DNA of 64,000 nucleotides from Roseicella frigidaeris (lineage in GTDB: Bacteria; Pseudomonadota; Alphaproteobacteria; Acetobacterales; Acetobacteraceae): the NCBI RefSeq assembly GCF_003258945.1, contig NZ_QLIX01000001.1:310001-374000 (forward strand), read 5' to 3'. The notes beneath the pieces are model-generated. The model did no database searches, had not been told where the DNA came from, and saw only the letters and a program-made list of their open reading frames with translations. Within the stretch, counting starts at the first letter, position 1. Each line of letters begins with the position of its first letter. Shown piece after piece: positions 24,855-35,087 of the stretch. The position numbers and the translations under genes were made by a program.

Positions 24855-25865
24855 ATGCGACCGACTGATTTACGCGCCGTGCCCCCACGGCGCGGCAGGT
24901 TTGCCTGTGCCTTCGCCATGGCGGCGGCACTCCTCACCCTTCCCGGACCGGCCTCCGAGGCCGCGGCGGCATCGCGTTCGGGCAAGAGCCAGTCCGAACA
25001 CCGCGCCGAGCCGGCGCATCCCCGCCGGGCGGCCGCGTCGCCGGCCCGCGCCGCGCGGTCGAAGCCGGCCATGCCGGCCCGGCAGGCCGCGCGGCGCGGA
25101 CCTGCGGCACCAGCCAAGCGCCAGGTCATGGCGGCGGCGCCCAGGCCGGCCGCCGCGGCGCCGGCCGAGGAGGTGCCGGGCGTTCGGCCGATCGTCGTCT
25201 CCGCCCTCGGCGGCGCCGTCCGGAGCACCGGCATCGAGCCGACCCTGCTCGCCGCCCTGGCCTGGCAGGAAAGCCGCTTCGACCCACAGGCGCGCAACGG
25301 CCGCTCGACCGCCCGCGGCCTGATGCAGTTCACCGAGGGCACCTGGCTGCAGGCGGTGCGCGACCATGGGGCGCAGCACGGCCTGCCCTATGAGGCGGCG
25401 ATGCTCTCGACCGATCCGGCGAGCGGCACGATCAGCGCCCGCAAGCCGAAGGTGCAGGCCCGCATCCTCGCCCTGCGCAACAACCCGCGCTATGCGGCGG
25501 CCCTGGCGGCGGCGCGGATCAACCGGGCCCAGGCGGCGCTCGAGCTCGCCCTGATGCGCCCCGTGGGGCCGGCGGATCTCTATCTGGTGCATCTGCTCGG
25601 CCCGGCCGGGGCGCAGCGCTTCCTCGCGGCCCTCGACCGCACGCCGAACCGCCCGGCGACCGAGGTGGTCGGCGCCGACAGCGTGGCGCTGAACCGCGAG
25701 GTCTTCGCCGATCGCGGCAGCGGCAAGCCGCTCACCCTGGCGGAGGTGCATGCCTGGATCGCCCGCTCCATCGCGGCGCAGCGCCAGATGCATGCGCCGC
25801 TCCTCACCGCGCTCGGCGACCGGCCCACGGGGCGGCAGGTCGTCGAGGTCGCGGATGCCCGCTGA
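24855..25865 (+). CDS. Lytic transglycosylase-like (SLT domain) protein
   Basis: A 336-residue exported protein. The N-terminus MRPTDLRAVPPRRGRFACAF leads into a hydrophobic signal segment (MAAALLTLPGPASEAAAA), then an Ala/Pro/Arg-rich linker (about 35-110), then an SLT-like domain with the catalytic glutamate in LLAALAWQESRFDPQA and the support motif GLMQFTEGTW. Family members cut peptidoglycan between MurNAc and GlcNAc. The frame is open from 24609, but the ATG at 24855 gives a proper signal peptide. It ends with a helical region without a recognised fold. Confidence 0.85.
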   Translation: MRPTDLRAVPPRRGRFACAFAMAAALLTLPGPASEAAAASRSGKSQSEHRAEPAHPRRAAASPARAARSKPAMPARQAARRGPAAPAKRQVMAAAPRPAAAAPAEEVPGVRPIVVSALGGAVRSTGIEPTLLAALAWQESRFDPQARNGRSTARGLMQFTEGTWLQAVRDHGAQHGLPYEAAMLSTDPASGTISARKPKVQARILALRNNPRYAAALAAARINRAQAALELALMRPVGPADLYLVHLLGPAGAQRFLAALDRTPNRPATEVVGADSVALNREVFADRGSGKPLTLAEVHAWIARSIAAQRQMHAPLLTALGDRPTGRQVVEVADAR

Positions 25866-26042
25866 GACCGGGCGCAGGACGGTACACCCTCCGGTTTGCC
25901 TGGGCCTTCGCGGCGTCGCGCGAACAGCACGCCTTCGGCATGGCGCGCCTTACGGCGCGACCCGCGGCGCCCGTTCAGGCGCTCGGCCCTGCGGGCCGCG
26001 GGCCGGCGCGGACCCTGCCGGGCGGCGTAGGCCAGCCGCGCC

Positions 26043-27014
26043 CTAATCCGGCCGGATGTTGGCCGTACGGATCAGCTCGCCCCACAGCGTCGTCTCCGCC
26101 GCCAGGGTCTGGCGCAGCGCCGCCGCATCGCCGGTGGTGATGACCACGCCATGCTCGGCCATCCGGGCGCGCAGCGCGGCATCCCCGGTGGCCGTGGTCA
26201 GCGCCCCGCCGAGCCGTGCCAGCACCGGCTCCGGCGTGCCGGCGGGGGCGAAGAGGCCCTGCCAGAACACCACGTCGAAGCCGGGCACCGCCTCGGCCAC
26301 CGGGGGCAGCTCCGGCAGCAGGGCGCTGCGCTCGGCCGAGGAGATGGCGAGGCCGCGCGTGCCGCCCTCGCGCAGGCTCGGCAGCGCCTCCAGCACCGCC
26401 TGGAACATCGCCCCGATCCGTCCCGCCCTGAGGTCGAGCAGCGCCGGCGCGCCGCCCTTGTAGGGGATATGCGTCACCTCGATGCCGGCGCGCTGCGCGA
26501 AGAGGGCCAGCGCCAGGTGGTTCACCGCGCCGGTGCCGCTGCTGCCGAAATTGAGCTTGCCGGGATTGGATCTGCACCAGGCGATGAGCTCGGCGGTGGT
26601 CTTCGCCGGCACCGAGGGATGGACATGCAGCACGAAGGCGGTGCGGAAGACCATGCCGATCGGCGCCAGCTCGCGCATCGGCTCCTTCGGCGTCAGGCTC
26701 GGCTGCAGGGCCGGGTTGATGGCCAGCGTCGAGGTGCCCATCAGCAGCGTGTAGCCATCCGGCCGGGCCTGGGCGACGGCGGTGTTGGCCACCGCCGTCG
26801 CCGCGCCGGCGCGGTTCTCCACCACCATCGGCACGCTGAGCGCCTGGCCCATGCGCTCGGCGACGGCGCGGCTGGTGATGTCGGTGACGCCGCCCGGCGC
26901 ATAGCCCGAGACCACGCTGATCGCGCGCTCGGGGAAGGCCTCGGCGGCGCCGGCGCGGGCGAGGGGCGACAGCAGCAGCGGCGCGGCGAGCAGGGCGCGG
27001 CGGTGGAGTGGCAT
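26043..27014 (-). CDS. Bug-type substrate-binding protein, orphan 2
   Basis: A 323-residue tripartite-tricarboxylate-type binding protein. The signal peptide [20 protein letters not shown] is followed by [60 protein letters not shown] and [18 protein letters not shown], the usual ligand-loop pattern. An ATG six bases earlier (27020) is also possible; GGGAG is better spaced for 27014. It is transcribed divergently from the phn transporter and has no TctAB partners. Confidence 0.86.
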   Translation of the reverse strand: MPLHRRALLAAPLLLSPLARAGAAEAFPERAISVVSGYAPGGVTDITSRAVAERMGQALSVPMVVENRAGAATAVANTAVAQARPDGYTLLMGTSTLAINPALQPSLTPKEPMRELAPIGMVFRTAFVLHVHPSVPAKTTAELIAWCRSNPGKLNFGSSGTGAVNHLALALFAQRAGIEVTHIPYKGGAPALLDLRAGRIGAMFQAVLEALPSLREGGTRGLAISSAERSALLPELPPVAEAVPGFDVVFWQGLFAPAGTPEPVLARLGGALTTATGDAALRARMAEHGVVITTGDAAALRQTLAAETTLWGELIRTANIRPD

Positions 27015-27174
27015 GGGCATCTCTCCCGGAGTCTGGTTGCGCGCAGGCTGCGGGCCGCCCGCCGGCCGATCAAGCCCCCGGTTCGCGCCAGGCATCGCAA
27101 TAGGTTTGTCATCGCAGCGTCATCGCAGCGTCATCGGCGGCCCGTATAGGCCCCCCTCGGGACGAGGGATGCCG

Positions 27175-27957
27175 ATGCTCGAATTGCAGGGCCTGACCCG
27201 GCGCTTCGGCGCCGCGACCGCGGTGGAAGCCGTCGATCTGCGCGTGCCCGAGGGCCAGATGCTCGGCATCATCGGCCGCTCCGGCGCCGGCAAGTCGACC
27301 CTGCTGCGGATGATCAACCGGCTGACCGAGCCGAGCGCCGGCCGCATCCTGCATCGCGGCCGCGACGTCACGGCGCTGCGGGGCGCGCCGCTGCGCCGCT
27401 GGCGCACGGATTGCGCCATGATCTTCCAGCAATTCAACCTGGTCCCCCGGCTCGACGTGCTGACCAACGTGCTGGTCGGGCGGCTGAACCACCTGCCGGC
27501 CTGGCGCAGCCTCAGCGGCGCCTGGCCGGAGGCGGACCGCGCCATCGCGCTGGCGGCGCTGGAGCAGCTCGATATCGGCAACCTGGCCGGGCAGCGCGCC
27601 GGCAGCCTCTCCGGCGGCCAGCAGCAGCGCGTGGCGATCGCCCGCGCCCTGGTGCAGGAGCCCTCGATCATCCTGGCCGACGAGCCGGTGGCCTCGCTCG
27701 ACCCGCGCAACGCCAAGCTGGTGATGGACGCGCTGGCGGAGATCAACCGCCGCTACGGGATCCCGGTGCTGGTGAACATCCATTCCCTCGATCTCGCCCG
27801 CACCTATTGCGAGCGGCTGGTCGGCCTCGCCGCCGGGCGGCTGGTCTTCGACGGGCCGCCCGAGGCGCTGACCGAGGAGGCCGCCCGCCGGCTCTACGGG
27901 CTGGAGGCGGCGGAGGCGGTCGGCGCCGAGCCGCCGCGCATCCCGGTCGCGGCCTGA
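27175..27957 (+). CDS. phnC: Phosphonate ABC transporter ATP-binding protein PhnC
   Basis: A 260-residue ABC ATPase with Walker [11 protein letters not shown]-loop [17 protein letters not shown], signature [15 protein letters not shown] and Walker [14 protein letters not shown]. The sequence [14 protein letters not shown] is typical of PhnC. GAGGG is seven bases upstream of the ATG at 27175; another ATG lies two codons earlier. It powers import of phosphonates or related phosphorus compounds with PhnD and the two PhnE proteins downstream. A 179-bp gap with a palindrome separates it from phnD. Confidence 0.92.
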   Translation: MLELQGLTRRFGAATAVEAVDLRVPEGQMLGIIGRSGAGKSTLLRMINRLTEPSAGRILHRGRDVTALRGAPLRRWRTDCAMIFQQFNLVPRLDVLTNVLVGRLNHLPAWRSLSGAWPEADRAIALAALEQLDIGNLAGQRAGSLSGGQQQRVAIARALVQEPSIILADEPVASLDPRNAKLVMDALAEINRRYGIPVLVNIHSLDLARTYCERLVGLAAGRLVFDGPPEALTEEAARRLYGLEAAEAVGAEPPRIPVAA

Positions 27958-27992
27958 TGCGGCACGGCCCCACCCCGAAGGACGGGTGCCAA

Positions 27993-28016
27993 CGGACCGG
28001 TCGCCCGACCGGTCCG
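27993..28016. repeat. Intergenic palindrome with GAGGCCCCGAAGGG extension (copy 1)
   Basis: Arms cggaccggtc and gaccggtccg form a perfect 10-bp stem with loop gccc, followed at once by gaggccccgaaggg. The same palindrome-plus-extension occurs at 56447-56483 with a different loop. It lies between phnC and phnD on the coding strand and may set the ratio of ATPase to binding-protein transcripts. Confidence 0.65.
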
Positions 28017-28136
28017 AGGCCCCGAAGGGGGCCCGCAGCCCGTGCTGCAGAGCCAGGCGAACCGGAGGGTCGCGCCCGGCGCCTGAGGGCCGTGCACACG
28101 GGCCGCGGCCTGATTCCCTGACGGAGACGAACATCC

Positions 28137-29054
28137 ATGCATAGCCGCCGCACCCTGCTCGGCGCCGGCGCCGGGCTGGCCGCCACCGGCCTGTTCGCGC
28201 CGCGCCTCGCCCGCGCCCAGGCCGCGAAGGCCCCGGCCGAGCTGGTCTTCGCCATCATCCCGGCCGAGAACGCCTCCGGCGTGCTGGAGCGCTGGTCGCC
28301 CTTCACCGACCATCTGAGCAAGGCGCTCGGCACCAAGGTGGTGCTGCGCATCGCCAGCGACTACGCGGCGGTGATCGAGGGGCAGCGGGCGGGCAACATC
28401 CACATCGCCTCCTACGGCCCGGCCTCCTTCGCCCGGGCGCTGAAGACCGGCGCGCCGATCGAGGCCTTCTGCATCGAGGTGAACCAGGACGGCACCAAGG
28501 GCTACCACTCGGTCTTCTACGTGAAGAAGGACAGCCCCTACAAAAAGATCGAGGAGCTGAAGGGGAAGAATCTCGGCCTCGTCGATCCGAACAGCACCTC
28601 CGGCAACAACGTGCCGCGCTTCGCCCTGCACAAGATGGGCATCAACCCGGACCAGTTCTTCGGCAAGGTGATCTATACCGGCAGCCATGAGAACGCGATC
28701 ATCGCCCTGCAGCAGGGCACGATCGACATGGCCGCGAACTGGTGGAACAACGCCGAGGAGAGCAACCTGCGCCGCATGGAGCGCAAGGGGATGGCGCAAT
28801 ACGACGACTTCCGCATCCTCTACACCTCGGACCTCATCGTGAACTCGCCGATGGCCTATCTCACCACGCTGCCGGCCGAGCTGCGCGCCGCCATCCGCAG
28901 CGCGGTACTGGAGCTGCCGCAGACGCAGCCCGCGCTCTTCGAGCGGCTCTACGACGGCAAGGCGCAGCCCTGGGCGCCGGTCGACAACGCCGCCTACCAG
29001 CCGGTGATCGAGCTGATCACCTTCGTCGATGGCCTGCGCCGGCAGAAGAGCTGA
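28137..29054 (+). CDS. phnD: Phosphate/phosphite/phosphonate-binding protein PhnD
   Basis: A 305-residue periplasmic binding protein. The N-terminus MHSRRTLLGAGAGLAATGLF is a Tat-like signal ending LARAQ. The mature protein has LVFAIIPAENASGVLERWSPF, then VVLRIASDYAAVIEGQRAG, IHIASYGPASFARAL and LGLVDPNSTSGNNVPRFAL, which hold the serine/threonine loop that binds the phosphonate group. It is the only binding protein in the window that has its own ATPase and permeases beside it. Confidence 0.93.
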   Translation: MHSRRTLLGAGAGLAATGLFAPRLARAQAAKAPAELVFAIIPAENASGVLERWSPFTDHLSKALGTKVVLRIASDYAAVIEGQRAGNIHIASYGPASFARALKTGAPIEAFCIEVNQDGTKGYHSVFYVKKDSPYKKIEELKGKNLGLVDPNSTSGNNVPRFALHKMGINPDQFFGKVIYTGSHENAIIALQQGTIDMAANWWNNAEESNLRRMERKGMAQYDDFRILYTSDLIVNSPMAYLTTLPAELRAAIRSAVLELPQTQPALFERLYDGKAQPWAPVDNAAYQPVIELITFVDGLRRQKS

Positions 29055-29058
29055 TCCC

Positions 29059-29961
29059 ATGGCGCAGGGCGGGGCGCGGCCGGAGCCGCCGGCGGCGGAC
29101 CGGCTGGCGCCGCTCGCCGAGCGATATCGCGGCGGCCAGGGGCGCCGGCGCCGCCAGGCCTGGCTCGCCATCGCCCTGACCCTGCTGCTGGCCTGGCTGG
29201 CGGCCTGGGTGGCGCAGGTCGATCCCGGGCTGATCTGGGCCAAGGGCGGCAACATCCTCGACTATTTCCGCCGCCTGCTGACGCTCGAGAGCGGCGCCGC
29301 GGCCGGCGCGCCGGTCTGGCAGGACCCGGCGGAGTGGTTCTGGGGCTGGCGGCGCTGGCTGCGGCTGCTCGGCGACACGCTGCTGATGGCCTATCTCGGC
29401 ACCCTGGCCGGGGCGCTGGGCGGGTTCCTCTGCGGCCTGCTGGCCGCCCGCAACATCGGCCCCGGCCAGGGGCTGCGCTGGGTGGTGACGCGCGGGCTGG
29501 AGGTCTGCCGCACCGTGCCCGACATCGTCTTCGCCCTGGTCTTCGTCATCGCCTTCGGCCTCGGGCCGCTGCCCGGCGTGCTGGCGATCGCCATCCACAC
29601 CCTGGGCGCGCTGGGCAAGCAGATCACCGAGGTGGTGGAGAACATCGACATGCGCCCGGTCGAGGGCGCCATCGCCGCCGGCGCCGCCTGGCCGCAGATG
29701 GCCGGCTTCGCGGTCGTGCCGCAGGTGCTGCCGGGCGTGCTCGGCTATGCGCTGCTGCGCTTCGAGATCAATGTCCGCAGCGCCGCGGTGCTGGGCTTCG
29801 TGGGCGCGGGCGGCATCGGGCAGGAGCTGATCGAGGCCATCCGCAAGTTCTATTACAACGACGTCTCGGCCCTGCTGGTCCTCATCATCCTGACCGTGAT
29901 GCTGATCGATGCCACGACCAGCCGGGTGCGCCTTCGGCTGCTGGAAGGGCATGCGGCATGA
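29059..29961 (+). CDS. phnE: Phosphonate ABC transporter permease PhnE (first)
   Basis: A 300-residue inner-membrane permease with about six helices: one after the basic N-terminus (AWLAIALTLLLAWLAAWVA), then a core with LLMAYLGTLAGALGGFLCGLLAARN and TVPDIVFALVFVIAFGLGPLPG. The coupling region is EVVENIDMRPVEGAIAAGAAWPQ and the late motif is FVGAGGIGQELIEAIRKFYY. It starts 4 bp after phnD and overlaps the next permease by ATGA. Paired PhnE permeases normally form a heterodimer. Confidence 0.92.
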   Translation: MAQGGARPEPPAADRLAPLAERYRGGQGRRRRQAWLAIALTLLLAWLAAWVAQVDPGLIWAKGGNILDYFRRLLTLESGAAAGAPVWQDPAEWFWGWRRWLRLLGDTLLMAYLGTLAGALGGFLCGLLAARNIGPGQGLRWVVTRGLEVCRTVPDIVFALVFVIAFGLGPLPGVLAIAIHTLGALGKQITEVVENIDMRPVEGAIAAGAAWPQMAGFAVVPQVLPGVLGYALLRFEINVRSAAVLGFVGAGGIGQELIEAIRKFYYNDVSALLVLIILTVMLIDATTSRVRLRLLEGHAA

Positions 29962-30830
29962 GCGGCGGCACCGCCTCCCTCTCGCCGCTGCGGGCGGCGG
30001 CGCGGGCGCGGCTGCCGGCGCTGCGGGCGGCGCATCCGGCGGCCTTCCGCCGCTTCGGCCCGGGCCAGCGCCGCGCCGCCGCCCTGCTGCTGGCCGGGCT
30101 GGCGCTGCTCGGCCTCGGCCTCTGGCGGCTCGATGTCGCCCCGGCGCGGCTGCTCGCCGGCCTCGGCGCGCTCGGGCATTTCCTCACCCTGATGCTGCCG
30201 CCCGATCCGGGCTCGCCGGCGCAGTTCCGCGGCATCCTGGCGGCCCTGGCCGAGACGCTCGCCATCGCCTATCTCGGCACCCTGCTCGCCGCCATCCTCG
30301 CCCTGCCGCTCGGCCTGCTGGCGGCGCGCAACGCCACGCTGCACGCGCTGGTCCGCTTCGCGTCGCGGCGGCTGCTGGATGGCATCCGCGGCATCGACGC
30401 GCTGATCTGGGCGCTGATCTGGGTGAGCGTCGTCGGCCTCGGGCCCTTCGCCGGGGTGCTGGCGATCATGACCTCCGATATCGGCACCTTCGGCAAGCTC
30501 TTCTCCGAGGCGATCGAGGCGGCCGACCGGCGGCCGCAGGAGGGGGTGGTGGCCGCCGGCGGCGGCGGCCTCGCCCGGCTGCGCTACGGCGTGCTGCCGC
30601 AGGTCCTGCCGGTGATGGCCGGGCAGGTGCTCTACCTGTTCGAATCCAACACCCGCTCCTCCACCATCATCGGCATCGTCGGGGCGGGCGGCATCGGGCT
30701 GATGCTGGCGGAGATGATCCGCATGCTGGAATGGCAGAGCGTCTCCTGCATCGTGCTGCTCATCCTCCTCATGGTGGCGGCGATCGACCAGCTCTCCTCC
30801 CGGCTGCGGCGGCGCCTCATGGGGGGGTGA
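29958..30830 (+). CDS. phnE: Phosphonate ABC transporter permease PhnE (second)
   Basis: A 290-residue permease paralogous to the preceding one, with ETLAIAYLGTLLAAILALPLG, GIDALIWALIWVSVVGLGPFAG, the coupling loop EAIEAADRRPQEGVVAAGGGG and GIVGAGGIGLMLAEMIRMLEW. Its start overlaps the first permease stop. It completes a phnCDEE importer. No C-P lyase (phnG-M), phosphonatase or phosphite dehydrogenase gene is in the window, so breakdown of the imported compound must be encoded elsewhere. Confidence 0.92.
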   Translation: MSGGTASLSPLRAAARARLPALRAAHPAAFRRFGPGQRRAAALLLAGLALLGLGLWRLDVAPARLLAGLGALGHFLTLMLPPDPGSPAQFRGILAALAETLAIAYLGTLLAAILALPLGLLAARNATLHALVRFASRRLLDGIRGIDALIWALIWVSVVGLGPFAGVLAIMTSDIGTFGKLFSEAIEAADRRPQEGVVAAGGGGLARLRYGVLPQVLPVMAGQVLYLFESNTRSSTIIGIVGAGGIGLMLAEMIRMLEWQSVSCIVLLILLMVAAIDQLSSRLRRRLMGG

Positions 30831-30933
30831 GCCCCCAACGACCGCCCCTGTCGCCACCCCCTGTCACCGCCCCTGTCAGCGCCGCGGGCGGCATGCCATC
30901 CTCCGGGCAAAAGAACCCAGGAGGAAACGGCGG

Positions 30934-32571
30934 ATGCCCGAAGGCGCCCTGCAGCGCGACCCGGTGGCCACGGTCCACAGCACCGACGTGCTGGTGCTCG
31001 GCGCCGGCTCGGCCGGCTGCGTCATCGCAACCCGGCTCAGCGAGGACCCGGCCACGCAGGTGGCGCTGATCGAGGCCGGCCCGACCGCCTGGAACGATCC
31101 CTGGATCCGCATCCCGGCCGGCTTCGCCCGGCTCTATTCCAGCGGCCGCTACGACTGGCGCTTCCACACCGAGCCGGAGCCGGGGCTCGACGGCCGCAGC
31201 ATCCACTGGCCGCGCGGCAAGGTGGTGGGCGGCTCGGGCGCGGTGAACGGCCTCGTCTTCCTGCGCGGCTCGCCGCGCGACTACGACCGCTGGGCGCAGT
31301 CCGGCGCCCGCGGCTGGGGCTATGACGACGTGCTGCCCTTCTTCCGGCGGATGGAGACCTGGACCGGCGAGGCCTCGGAGGAGCGCGGCACGGACGGGCC
31401 GATCCACGCCGCCGAGGCGCGCCACACCTCGCCCGGCGCCGAGGCCTTCATCGCCGCCGCGCGCGCCATGGGGCACCAGCGGGTGAAGGATTTCAACGGC
31501 GCCTGGCACGAGGGCGTCGGGCCGATGCAGATGAACGTCCGGGGCGGCTTCCGCAGCCATTCCGGCGACATGTTCCTCCGCCCGGCGCGCCGGCGGCCCA
31601 ATCTCCGCATCATGCCGGAGCGGACCATCCAGCGCCTGCTCTTCGAGGGACGCCGCTGCATCGGCGCGCTGGTGCGGGGGCCGGCCGGGCTCGAGCGCTG
31701 GGAGGCGCGGCGCCAGGTGGTGCTCTGCGGCGGCGCCATCGGCACGCCGCAGATCCTCATGCTGTCGGGCATCGGCGACGGCGCGCAGCTGCAGGAGATG
31801 GGCATCGAGACCCTGGTGCACGCGCCGGGCGTCGGGCAGAACCTGCAGGACCATTTCCTGCAGCGCATGCGCTACCGGGTGAAGCCCTGCCGCACGGTGA
31901 ACGAGTACTGGCACGGGCCGCTCGGCAAGCTGCGCATGGCCGCCCGCTACGCCTTCGACCGGCGCGGGCCGATGGCGATCGGCGCCGCCGAGGCCAATCT
32001 CTTCGCCCGCGTGCTGCCCGGCGCCGAGGAGCCGGATATGCAGTACCTCTTCGTCAACTTCACCGTCACCACCTACGACCAGGGGCCGGATCCCTGGCCG
32101 GGCTTCATGTTCAGCGCCTGCCAGTGCCGCCCGGACAGCCGCGGCAGCATCGCGCTGCGCAGCCCCGACCCGGCGGACAAGCCGGTGATCCGCGCCAATT
32201 ACCTGGAGGCGCCGCACGACCAGCACCTGATGGTCGAGGGGGTGAAATACGCCCGCCGGATCGCCGCCCAGGCGCCGCTCGCCGCGCTGATCGAGGAGGA
32301 GCTGACTCCCGGCGCCGGGGTGCAGAGCGACGAGGCGATCCTCGCCCATATCCGCCGCGACGGCGGCACGGTCTACCACCCCTGCGGCACGGCCCGCATG
32401 GGCGAGGACGCGCTGGCGCCGGTGGACAGCCATCTCCGGCTCAAGGGGGTGGAGGGGCTGATGGTGGCGGATGCCAGCGTCATGCCGCTGGTGCCCTCCT
32501 CCAACATCCAGCCGGCGGCGCTGATGATCGGCGAGCGGGCGGCGGCCTTCCTGCGGGCGGCCGGCCGGTAG
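30934..32571 (+). CDS. GMC family FAD oxidoreductase (choline dehydrogenase-like), copy 1
   Basis: A 545-residue flavoprotein that oxidises an alcohol. FAD site [17 protein letters not shown] and EAGP near the N-terminus; GMC signature 1 [20 protein letters not shown]; signature 2 [17 protein letters not shown]; catalytic His in [12 protein letters not shown] and the second active-site residue in [16 protein letters not shown] (Asn). The real substrate is not predictable; BetA-like naming is only by similarity. AGGAGG lies at a good distance before the ATG. It lies about 100 bp after the phn operon in the same direction. Confidence 0.9.
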   Translation: MPEGALQRDPVATVHSTDVLVLGAGSAGCVIATRLSEDPATQVALIEAGPTAWNDPWIRIPAGFARLYSSGRYDWRFHTEPEPGLDGRSIHWPRGKVVGGSGAVNGLVFLRGSPRDYDRWAQSGARGWGYDDVLPFFRRMETWTGEASEERGTDGPIHAAEARHTSPGAEAFIAAARAMGHQRVKDFNGAWHEGVGPMQMNVRGGFRSHSGDMFLRPARRRPNLRIMPERTIQRLLFEGRRCIGALVRGPAGLERWEARRQVVLCGGAIGTPQILMLSGIGDGAQLQEMGIETLVHAPGVGQNLQDHFLQRMRYRVKPCRTVNEYWHGPLGKLRMAARYAFDRRGPMAIGAAEANLFARVLPGAEEPDMQYLFVNFTVTTYDQGPDPWPGFMFSACQCRPDSRGSIALRSPDPADKPVIRANYLEAPHDQHLMVEGVKYARRIAAQAPLAALIEEELTPGAGVQSDEAILAHIRRDGGTVYHPCGTARMGEDALAPVDSHLRLKGVEGLMVADASVMPLVPSSNIQPAALMIGERAAAFLRAAGR

Positions 32572-32664
32572 GGCGGTTCCCAAGGGCGGCCGGCATGCCC
32601 GATGGGGCGCCCGGCGGCAAGGGATGGGTTGCGGTCCCGGCCCCGCTGCCCCGAGGATCGCCGC

Positions 32665-33270
32665 ATGCCCGACGACGCTTCCGCCCGCCCGCTGGTCGCC
32701 TTCCTCGGCGGCGCCGGCGACCGCCTCTTCCAGCCCTGCCGCAGCGTCTTCCGGCGCGTCGAGGCCATGCCGGAGGCCGCCGGGTGCGAGCTGCTCTATG
32801 CCGTGCACTGGCAGGCGGGGCGCGTCCTCGACCGCATCGAGGCGCGGCCGGCCGGGGCGCTGGTCCGTCTGGTCGGCCATAGCTGGGGCGGCAACGCCGC
32901 CGCCCGCCTCGCCGCGCGGCTCGGCGAGGCGGGGCGGCCGGTGGAATTGCTGCTCACCATCGACCCGGTGGCGCGCTGGATCGATCCTGCCTTCCTCGCC
33001 AGGGTTCGGGCCGGGGCGCGGGTCTGGGTCAATGCCCGGGCGGTGGGCGGGCCGCATTTCCACTACTCGGACGTCGTCGCCGCGATCGGCGGCCCCTATG
33101 GCGAGGCGCCGCGCCGCTTCGCCGACCTGCATCTCGACCTGCCGCAGCCGCATTCGGCCTTCGGGGCCATGCTGGCCGCCCGGCTGCCGGATGGCCGGAG
33201 CCTGCTCGACCTCGCGCTGCAGGGCCCCGCCCTGGCCGAACCCGGCGCCGGCGACCCCATCCCGGCCTGA
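32665..33270 (+). CDS. Small alpha/beta-hydrolase-like protein
   Basis: A 201-residue protein with the nucleophile elbow GHSWGG (G-x-S-x-G) at about residue 75 and an early strand LVAFLGGAGDRLF. A possible catalytic aspartate lies in LLLTIDPVARW and a late histidine in the LPQPHSAFG region, the usual order for an alpha/beta hydrolase or thioesterase-like fold. No signal peptide. Substrate unknown. It stands between a GMC oxidoreductase and an acyl-CoA synthetase, all on the plus strand. Confidence 0.7.
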   Translation: MPDDASARPLVAFLGGAGDRLFQPCRSVFRRVEAMPEAAGCELLYAVHWQAGRVLDRIEARPAGALVRLVGHSWGGNAAARLAARLGEAGRPVELLLTIDPVARWIDPAFLARVRAGARVWVNARAVGGPHFHYSDVVAAIGGPYGEAPRRFADLHLDLPQPHSAFGAMLAARLPDGRSLLDLALQGPALAEPGAGDPIPA

Positions 33271-33357
33271 CCGCGGCCAGCCTTGCCGCCCGCGGGCGGC
33301 CTACCGCATAACGTTGCGAGCCCGCCGGAGCGCGGGACCGAGAGGGAGCTTCCAAGA

Positions 33358-34998
33358 ATGCTGGGCCTGATGCAGGATCGCCCGTTGCTGATCTCCGCCA
33401 TCCTCGAGCATGCGGCGCGCAACCATGGCGGTGCCAAGATCGTCTCCGCCCGGGCCGATGGCAGCCTGGTCCGGCATAGCTGGCCCGAGGTCGCGGCCCG
33501 CGCCGCGCAGCTCGCCCATGCGCTCGCCGCCCGGGGCGTGCGGCAGGGCGAGCGGATCGCCACCCTGGCCTGGAACGACCACCGGCATCTCGAGATCTAT
33601 TACGGCGTCTCCTCCATGGGCGCGGTGATGCACACCGTGAACCCGCGGCTCTTCCCGGACCAGATCGCCTATATCCTGGCCGATGCCGAGGACACGCATC
33701 TCTTCGTCGACCCGACCCTGGTGAAGGGGGCCGAGGCGCTGGCCGACAAGCTGCCGCCGAGCCTCCGGACCATCGTCGTCATGGGGACCGAGGCGGATAT
33801 CCCGGCCGACTGCCCGCTCCGCGCCCGCTTCGAGGTCCTGGCCCAGGAGAGCCTGATCGCCGGCCAGCCGGAGCGCTACGACTGGCCGGAGCTGGACGAG
33901 CGCACCGCCTCCTCGCTCTGCTACACCTCGGGCACCACCGGCGAGCCGAAGGGCGTGCTCTACAGCCACCGCTCCACGGTGATCCATGGCTATGCCGTGC
34001 TGCAGAAGGACGTCTTCAACATCGGCGCCGAGGATGTGGTGATGCCGGTGGTGCCGATGTTCCACGTCAATGCCTGGGGCATCCCCTATGCGGCCGGCAT
34101 CGCCGGCGCCTCGCTGGTGCTGCCCGGGCCGCGGCTCGACCCGGCGAGCCTGCACCGGCTGATCGAGGCGGAGGGCGTGAGCTTCTCCGCCGGCGTGCCG
34201 ACCATCTGGACGGCGCTGCTGCAATGGCTGCGGGCCGACCCAGGGCGGCGCTTCGCCCGGCCGCCGCGCCTCGTCGTCGGCGGCACCGCCCTGCCGACCG
34301 CGATCAATGCCGGCTTCCTCAAGGAATACGGCGTGCGCATCCTGCATGCCTGGGGGATGACCGAGATCAGCCCGCTCGGCTCGACCAATGCCCGGCTGCC
34401 GCAGAATGCCGGTTGGGACGAGGACCGCTTCCTCGACTATGCCCGCAAGCAGGGCCGGCCGGTCTTCGGCGTCGAGTTCCGCGTCCGCGATGCCGAGGGG
34501 AAGGAGATCCCGCATGACGGGGTGGCCTTCGGCGAGCTCGAGGTGCGCGGCCCCTGGGTGGCCAGGGCCTATTTCAACCGACCGGGCGACCCGGCGCACA
34601 CCCCGGATGGCTGGTTCCGCACCGGCGACGTGGTGACGGTGGACGAGCTCGGCTGCATCGAGATCGTCGACCGCGCCAAGGACGTGATCAAATCGGGTGG
34701 GGAGTGGATCAGCTCCATCACCCTCGAGAACCTGATCATGGGCCATCCGGCGGTGGCCCAGGCGGCGGTCATCGGCATCCATCACAGCAAATGGGATGAG
34801 CGGCCGCTGCTGCTGGTGGTGCCGAAGCCGGGGGCGAGCCCGAGCCCGGAGGAGCTACTCGCCTATTACGACGGCAAGGTGGCGAAATGGTGGATCCCCG
34901 ACCAGGTGGAACTGGTCGAGAGCCTGCCCATGACCGCGACCGGCAAGCTCTGGAAGGCGGATCTGAAGACCCGCTACCGCGAGCGCAGCGCCGGCTGA
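33358..34998 (+). CDS. Fatty-acyl-CoA synthetase (AMP-binding, FadD3/AlkK-like)
   Basis: A 546-residue adenylate-forming ligase: fatty or aromatic acid + ATP + CoA gives acyl-CoA. The ATP loop [16 protein letters not shown], the motif GWGMTE-like [12 protein letters not shown], the hinge GWFRTGDVV[23 protein letters not shown] and the catalytic lysine near the end ([10 protein letters not shown]) are all present. The start at 33358 is preceded by GAGGGAG; an earlier in-frame ATG at 33283 lacks a ribosome site. Chain-length preference cannot be told; the closest named families are medium- and long-chain enzymes. Confidence 0.92.
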   Translation: MLGLMQDRPLLISAILEHAARNHGGAKIVSARADGSLVRHSWPEVAARAAQLAHALAARGVRQGERIATLAWNDHRHLEIYYGVSSMGAVMHTVNPRLFPDQIAYILADAEDTHLFVDPTLVKGAEALADKLPPSLRTIVVMGTEADIPADCPLRARFEVLAQESLIAGQPERYDWPELDERTASSLCYTSGTTGEPKGVLYSHRSTVIHGYAVLQKDVFNIGAEDVVMPVVPMFHVNAWGIPYAAGIAGASLVLPGPRLDPASLHRLIEAEGVSFSAGVPTIWTALLQWLRADPGRRFARPPRLVVGGTALPTAINAGFLKEYGVRILHAWGMTEISPLGSTNARLPQNAGWDEDRFLDYARKQGRPVFGVEFRVRDAEGKEIPHDGVAFGELEVRGPWVARAYFNRPGDPAHTPDGWFRTGDVVTVDELGCIEIVDRAKDVIKSGGEWISSITLENLIMGHPAVAQAAVIGIHHSKWDERPLLLVVPKPGASPSPEELLAYYDGKVAKWWIPDQVELVESLPMTATGKLWKADLKTRYRERSAG

Positions 34999-35087
34999 TC
35001 CCGGCCGGCCGGGAAGCGGCGGCGGCCCGCCGCCCGGCGCTGCACGATCCTTGCTAGGCCCTGCCCGAACCGGGACCGGAGCCTTGC

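Noticed and set aside
30817-33153. A 778-codon minus-strand frame
   Set aside because: Antisense to the GMC oxidoreductase and hydrolase genes; composition typical of a shadow frame.
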